NCBI RefSeq assembly: GCF_902726565.1
Contig: NZ_CACVAF010000006.1
Location: 124,001-188,000 of the forward strand
Length of the DNA: 64,000 nucleotides
Direction of reading: 5' to 3'
Source: Yersinia vastinensis
GTDB taxonomy: Bacteria; Pseudomonadota; Gammaproteobacteria; Enterobacterales; Enterobacteriaceae
The translations under genes were made by a program, and so were the position numbers. Below, one piece after another: positions 61,768 to 64,000 of the stretch (positions within the stretch are counted from its first letter, which is position 1; each line of letters opens with the position of its first letter). The notes under the pieces were generated by a model. It was not told the origin of the DNA. It saw nothing but the letters and a program-made list of their open reading frames with translations, and made no database searches.

Positions 61768-62793
61768 ATGTCTAATATTATGTTGGAGTTGTTCTTCTAT
61801 CTTGCTCTATCGATTATATTAACTTGGCAGTTGCGTCGTTATGCTCTTAAAAATAATATTATAGATACACCTAATTCACGCAGTTCACATGTGATTCCAA
61901 CCCCACGTGGTGGCGGTGTTGCTATTGTGATTAGTTTCCTTGTCGGCATAGCTCTTTTTTATTTTCAAGGTTATCTACCACTATTGCCTTCTGTAGGATT
62001 AATTATCTCCGGTGGGATCATTGCATTGGTTGGTTTTTGGGATGACCATGGGCATATTGCGGCTCGTTGGCGTCTTCTTGCCCACTTTTCTGCTGCGGCA
62101 TTTTTATTATTTTGTTTAGGTGGTTTCCCTGTATTAACTTTCTCTGAATATACTCTTAATCTTGGGATATTGAGCAGTTTGTTTGGTTTACTATTTCTAG
62201 TCTGGATGCTGAACCTCTATAACTTTATGGATGGTATTGACGGTTTAGCCAGTGCTCAAGCGGTAACTAGTTGTATTGGTGCAATCGTTATCTATTACAT
62301 TAGCGCCGATCATATCGCACTAGATAATTATTTGGTTCTTTGGTTACTTGCGAGTACAGTTTTGGGCTTTTTATTGTGGAATTTTCCGCCAGCAAAAATA
62401 TTTATGGGAGATGCAGGTAGCGGCTTTTTGGGGCTGGTTATAGGGGCTTTGGCGATAAACGCGGGATGGATAGAAACGAAGTTCTTCTTCTGTTGGCTAA
62501 TTTTATTGGGTTTATTTATTGTTGATGCAACTTGGACTTTAATACGTAGAGTTCTTGGTGGGTTTAAAGTTTATGAAGCTCATCGAAGCCATGGTTACCA
62601 AATTGCGTCCAGAAAATTTAAACGACATTTGCCCGTAACACTGTCTGCCATTGCTATTAATGTTATCTGGCTTTTCCCTATTGCACTTCTGGTTGGATTA
62701 AATATTGTTAATCCGGTAGTTGCACTAATTATCTCTTATATCCCTCTTTTTTATATTGATTATAAACTTAATGCTGGAGTTAATAATAATTAA
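61768..62793 (+). CDS. wbcO: undecaprenyl-phosphate sugar-1-phosphate transferase (WecA/WbpL family, WbcO-like)
   Basis: 341-residue integral membrane enzyme with about ten or eleven helices. Motifs: PTPRGGGVAI, the Asp pair in GFWDDHGH, NLYNFMDGIDG, KIFMGDAGSGFLG and the cytosolic HRSHGYQ. It starts lipid-linked oligosaccharide synthesis by placing a HexNAc-phosphate on the carrier. The combination with the next gene resembles wbcO-wbcP of the Y. enterocolitica outer-core cluster; the symbol rests on that similarity. 132-nt gap from the previous gene. Confidence 0.85.
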   Translation: MSNIMLELFFYLALSIILTWQLRRYALKNNIIDTPNSRSSHVIPTPRGGGVAIVISFLVGIALFYFQGYLPLLPSVGLIISGGIIALVGFWDDHGHIAARWRLLAHFSAAAFLLFCLGGFPVLTFSEYTLNLGILSSLFGLLFLVWMLNLYNFMDGIDGLASAQAVTSCIGAIVIYYISADHIALDNYLVLWLLASTVLGFLLWNFPPAKIFMGDAGSGFLGLVIGALAINAGWIETKFFFCWLILLGLFIVDATWTLIRRVLGGFKVYEAHRSHGYQIASRKFKRHLPVTLSAIAINVIWLFPIALLVGLNIVNPVVALIISYIPLFYIDYKLNAGVNNN

Positions 62794-62870
62794 TTGATTG
62801 GGTTTGTTGTCAGATAACTGGTTGCATCCGAATATTTAAAACGACGTATTCCGTCTTGGGTTGGTACTCT

Positions 62871-64000
62871 ATGTTCCTTGTTTTTTTATTATCTTTACCA
62901 AGGCCTGTAAAACGAATCATTATGCTTTTGCTAGATACTATTCTTATTGCTTTAGCATACTGGGGCGCTTTTTGGGTACGATTGGATGTTGATAGTCCAT
63001 TTAGCAGTGTTGAACAGTGGGTCGCCTTGGCTGTAATTATACCACCGACTCTATTGGTATATATTCGTCTTGGTCTATATCGGACTGTATTACGTTATGT
63101 TAGTGCAAAAATTATCAGTACCGTACTTGTTGGTGTTGTGTTGTCCTCTGGTTTACTGGTATTGGGTTCCTATTTCCTAGGTGTGTACTTGCCAAGAACA
63201 GTATCCGTTATGTTCTTTATTTTCTCGTTAGTGCTAATCTGTGGTTCTCGGATATTCTTCCGAATGCTATTAAACTATGGTGTTAGGGGGCAGGTTCCAG
63301 TCGTTATTTATGGTGCAGGTGCATCTGGCCGACAATTAGTACCTGCACTTATGCAAGCAAGTGAATACTTCCCAATCGCCTTTGTTGATGATAATCCTAA
63401 ACTACATAAAGCTGTTATCCATGGTGTGACAGTTTATCCCTCAGAAAAACTTGAATATTTAGTTGGCCGTTATGGCATAAAGAAAGTATTACTGGCGATG
63501 CCAAGTGTTAGCCAAAGTCAGCGCAGAGCCGTGATAAGTAAACTTGAAAATCTTTCTTGTGAAGTTCTATCTATTCCTGGTATGTCTGACTTAGTTGAAG
63601 GTCGAGCACAAATCAGTAGTTTAAAGAAAGTGTCAATAGAGGAACTTCTCGGAAGAGATCCTGTCGAGCCGGATGAAAAGTTGTTAGCTAAAAATATCAC
63701 CGACAAAGTCGTTATGGTGACCGGCGCTGGGGGGTCAATTGGCTCAGAATTATGCCGCCAAATTATTGTTGAAAAACCAACTTTACTCATTCTTTTTGAT
63801 ATTTCTGAGTTTTCACTTTATTCCATTGAAAATGAAATTGCTGCAATTTGTAGACATCATCATATTGATACAAAATTTGTGGCACTACTTGGTTCTGTAC
63901 AAAGTGAAAAGCGCTTAATTCAAGTCATGTCTAGTTTCAACGTGAATACAGTATACCATGCCGCCGCTTATAAACATGTCCCTCTGGTTGAAAATAATGT
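62871..64000 (+). CDS. wbcP: membrane-bound nucleotide-sugar 4,6-dehydratase (WbpM/WbcP-like, 3' end outside window)
   Basis: The first 376 residues of a long SDR-type dehydratase (family usually 600-660), open to the window end. Four N-terminal membrane helices (about 15-135) are followed by a first Rossmann-like region (VVIYGAGASGRQL) and the catalytic SDR domain starting VVMVTGAGGSIGSELCRQI near 285, then YHAAAYKHVPLVE. It probably converts UDP-GlcNAc to a 4-keto-6-deoxy sugar for FucNAc or QuiNAc-type residues. The start at 62871 (MFLVFLLSLPRPVKR) fits the family but has a weak ribosome site. Confidence 0.88.
   Translation, partial: MFLVFLLSLPRPVKRIIMLLLDTILIALAYWGAFWVRLDVDSPFSSVEQWVALAVIIPPTLLVYIRLGLYRTVLRYVSAKIISTVLVGVVLSSGLLVLGSYFLGVYLPRTVSVMFFIFSLVLICGSRIFFRMLLNYGVRGQVPVVIYGAGASGRQLVPALMQASEYFPIAFVDDNPKLHKAVIHGVTVYPSEKLEYLVGRYGIKKVLLAMPSVSQSQRRAVISKLENLSCEVLSIPGMSDLVEGRAQISSLKKVSIEELLGRDPVEPDEKLLAKNITDKVVMVTGAGGSIGSELCRQIIVEKPTLLILFDISEFSLYSIENEIAAICRHHHIDTKFVALLGSVQSEKRLIQVMSSFNVNTVYHAAAYKHVPLVENN

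Overview
The window is chromosomal DNA of an enterobacterium, almost certainly a Yersinia. The order of cyo, ampG, yajG, bolA, tig, clpP, clpX, lon, hupB, ppiD and onward to dnaX, recR, htpG, adk and hemH is the conserved enterobacterial backbone. Three features point to Yersinia: a 67-residue Hha protein whose sequence I recognise as YmoA, Zn-independent ribosomal protein genes near acrAB, and a lipopolysaccharide (LPS) gene cluster starting directly after hemH. The GT4 / WbcO-like / WbcP-like gene order resembles the Y. enterocolitica-type outer-core cluster, but I cannot fix the species. There are no insertion sequences, CRISPR arrays, tRNAs, rRNAs or prophage genes.

Layout. 1-5.7 kb (minus strand): the 3'-truncated cyoB, cyoA (quinol oxidase), a Tsx/OmpK-type outer-membrane channel, ampG and yajG. 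5.9-16.9 kb (plus): bolA, tig, clpP, clpX, lon, hupB, ppiD, a ComEA-like HhH protein and fadM. This is a protein-quality-control block with consensus-like sigma-32 promoters before clpP and lon; a third lies before htpG at 56 kb. 17-30.5 kb: queC, ybaE, cof, a cysteine desulfhydrase gene divergent from its Lrp-type regulator decR, mdlAB, glnK-amtB (with NtrC and sigma-54 sites), tesB, ybaY, the MGMT-like ybaZ and the 4.5S RNA gene ffs.

30.9-40.9 kb is the accessory part, lying between ymoA-ymoB (hha-tomB) and acrAB, which are adjacent in E. coli. It holds an AT-rich orphan gene and a metal ABC transporter operon (a possible small membrane protein, ATPase, permease, binding protein). Convergent with that operon is rpmE2-rpmJ2, encoding Zn-free L31/L36 paralogues. 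Then comes a reduced yhf operon (yhfY-X-W-U-T) of unknown function. A near-perfect Zur box before rpmE2 and a 12/15 match before the ABC operon suggest a zinc-starvation locus.

41-60 kb: acrB, acrA and acrR with a perfect operator palindrome, a YchN-like gene, mscK, rsmS, priC, ybaN, apt, dnaX (with an intact programmed -1 frameshift signal), ybaB, recR, htpG, adk and hemH. Two ERIC repeats lie here, one of them abutting adk. 60.1-64 kb: a JUMPstart/ops element opens the low-GC LPS cluster, with a GT4 glycosyltransferase, a WecA/WbpL-type polyprenyl-phosphate sugar transferase, and a membrane nucleotide-sugar dehydratase cut by the window end.
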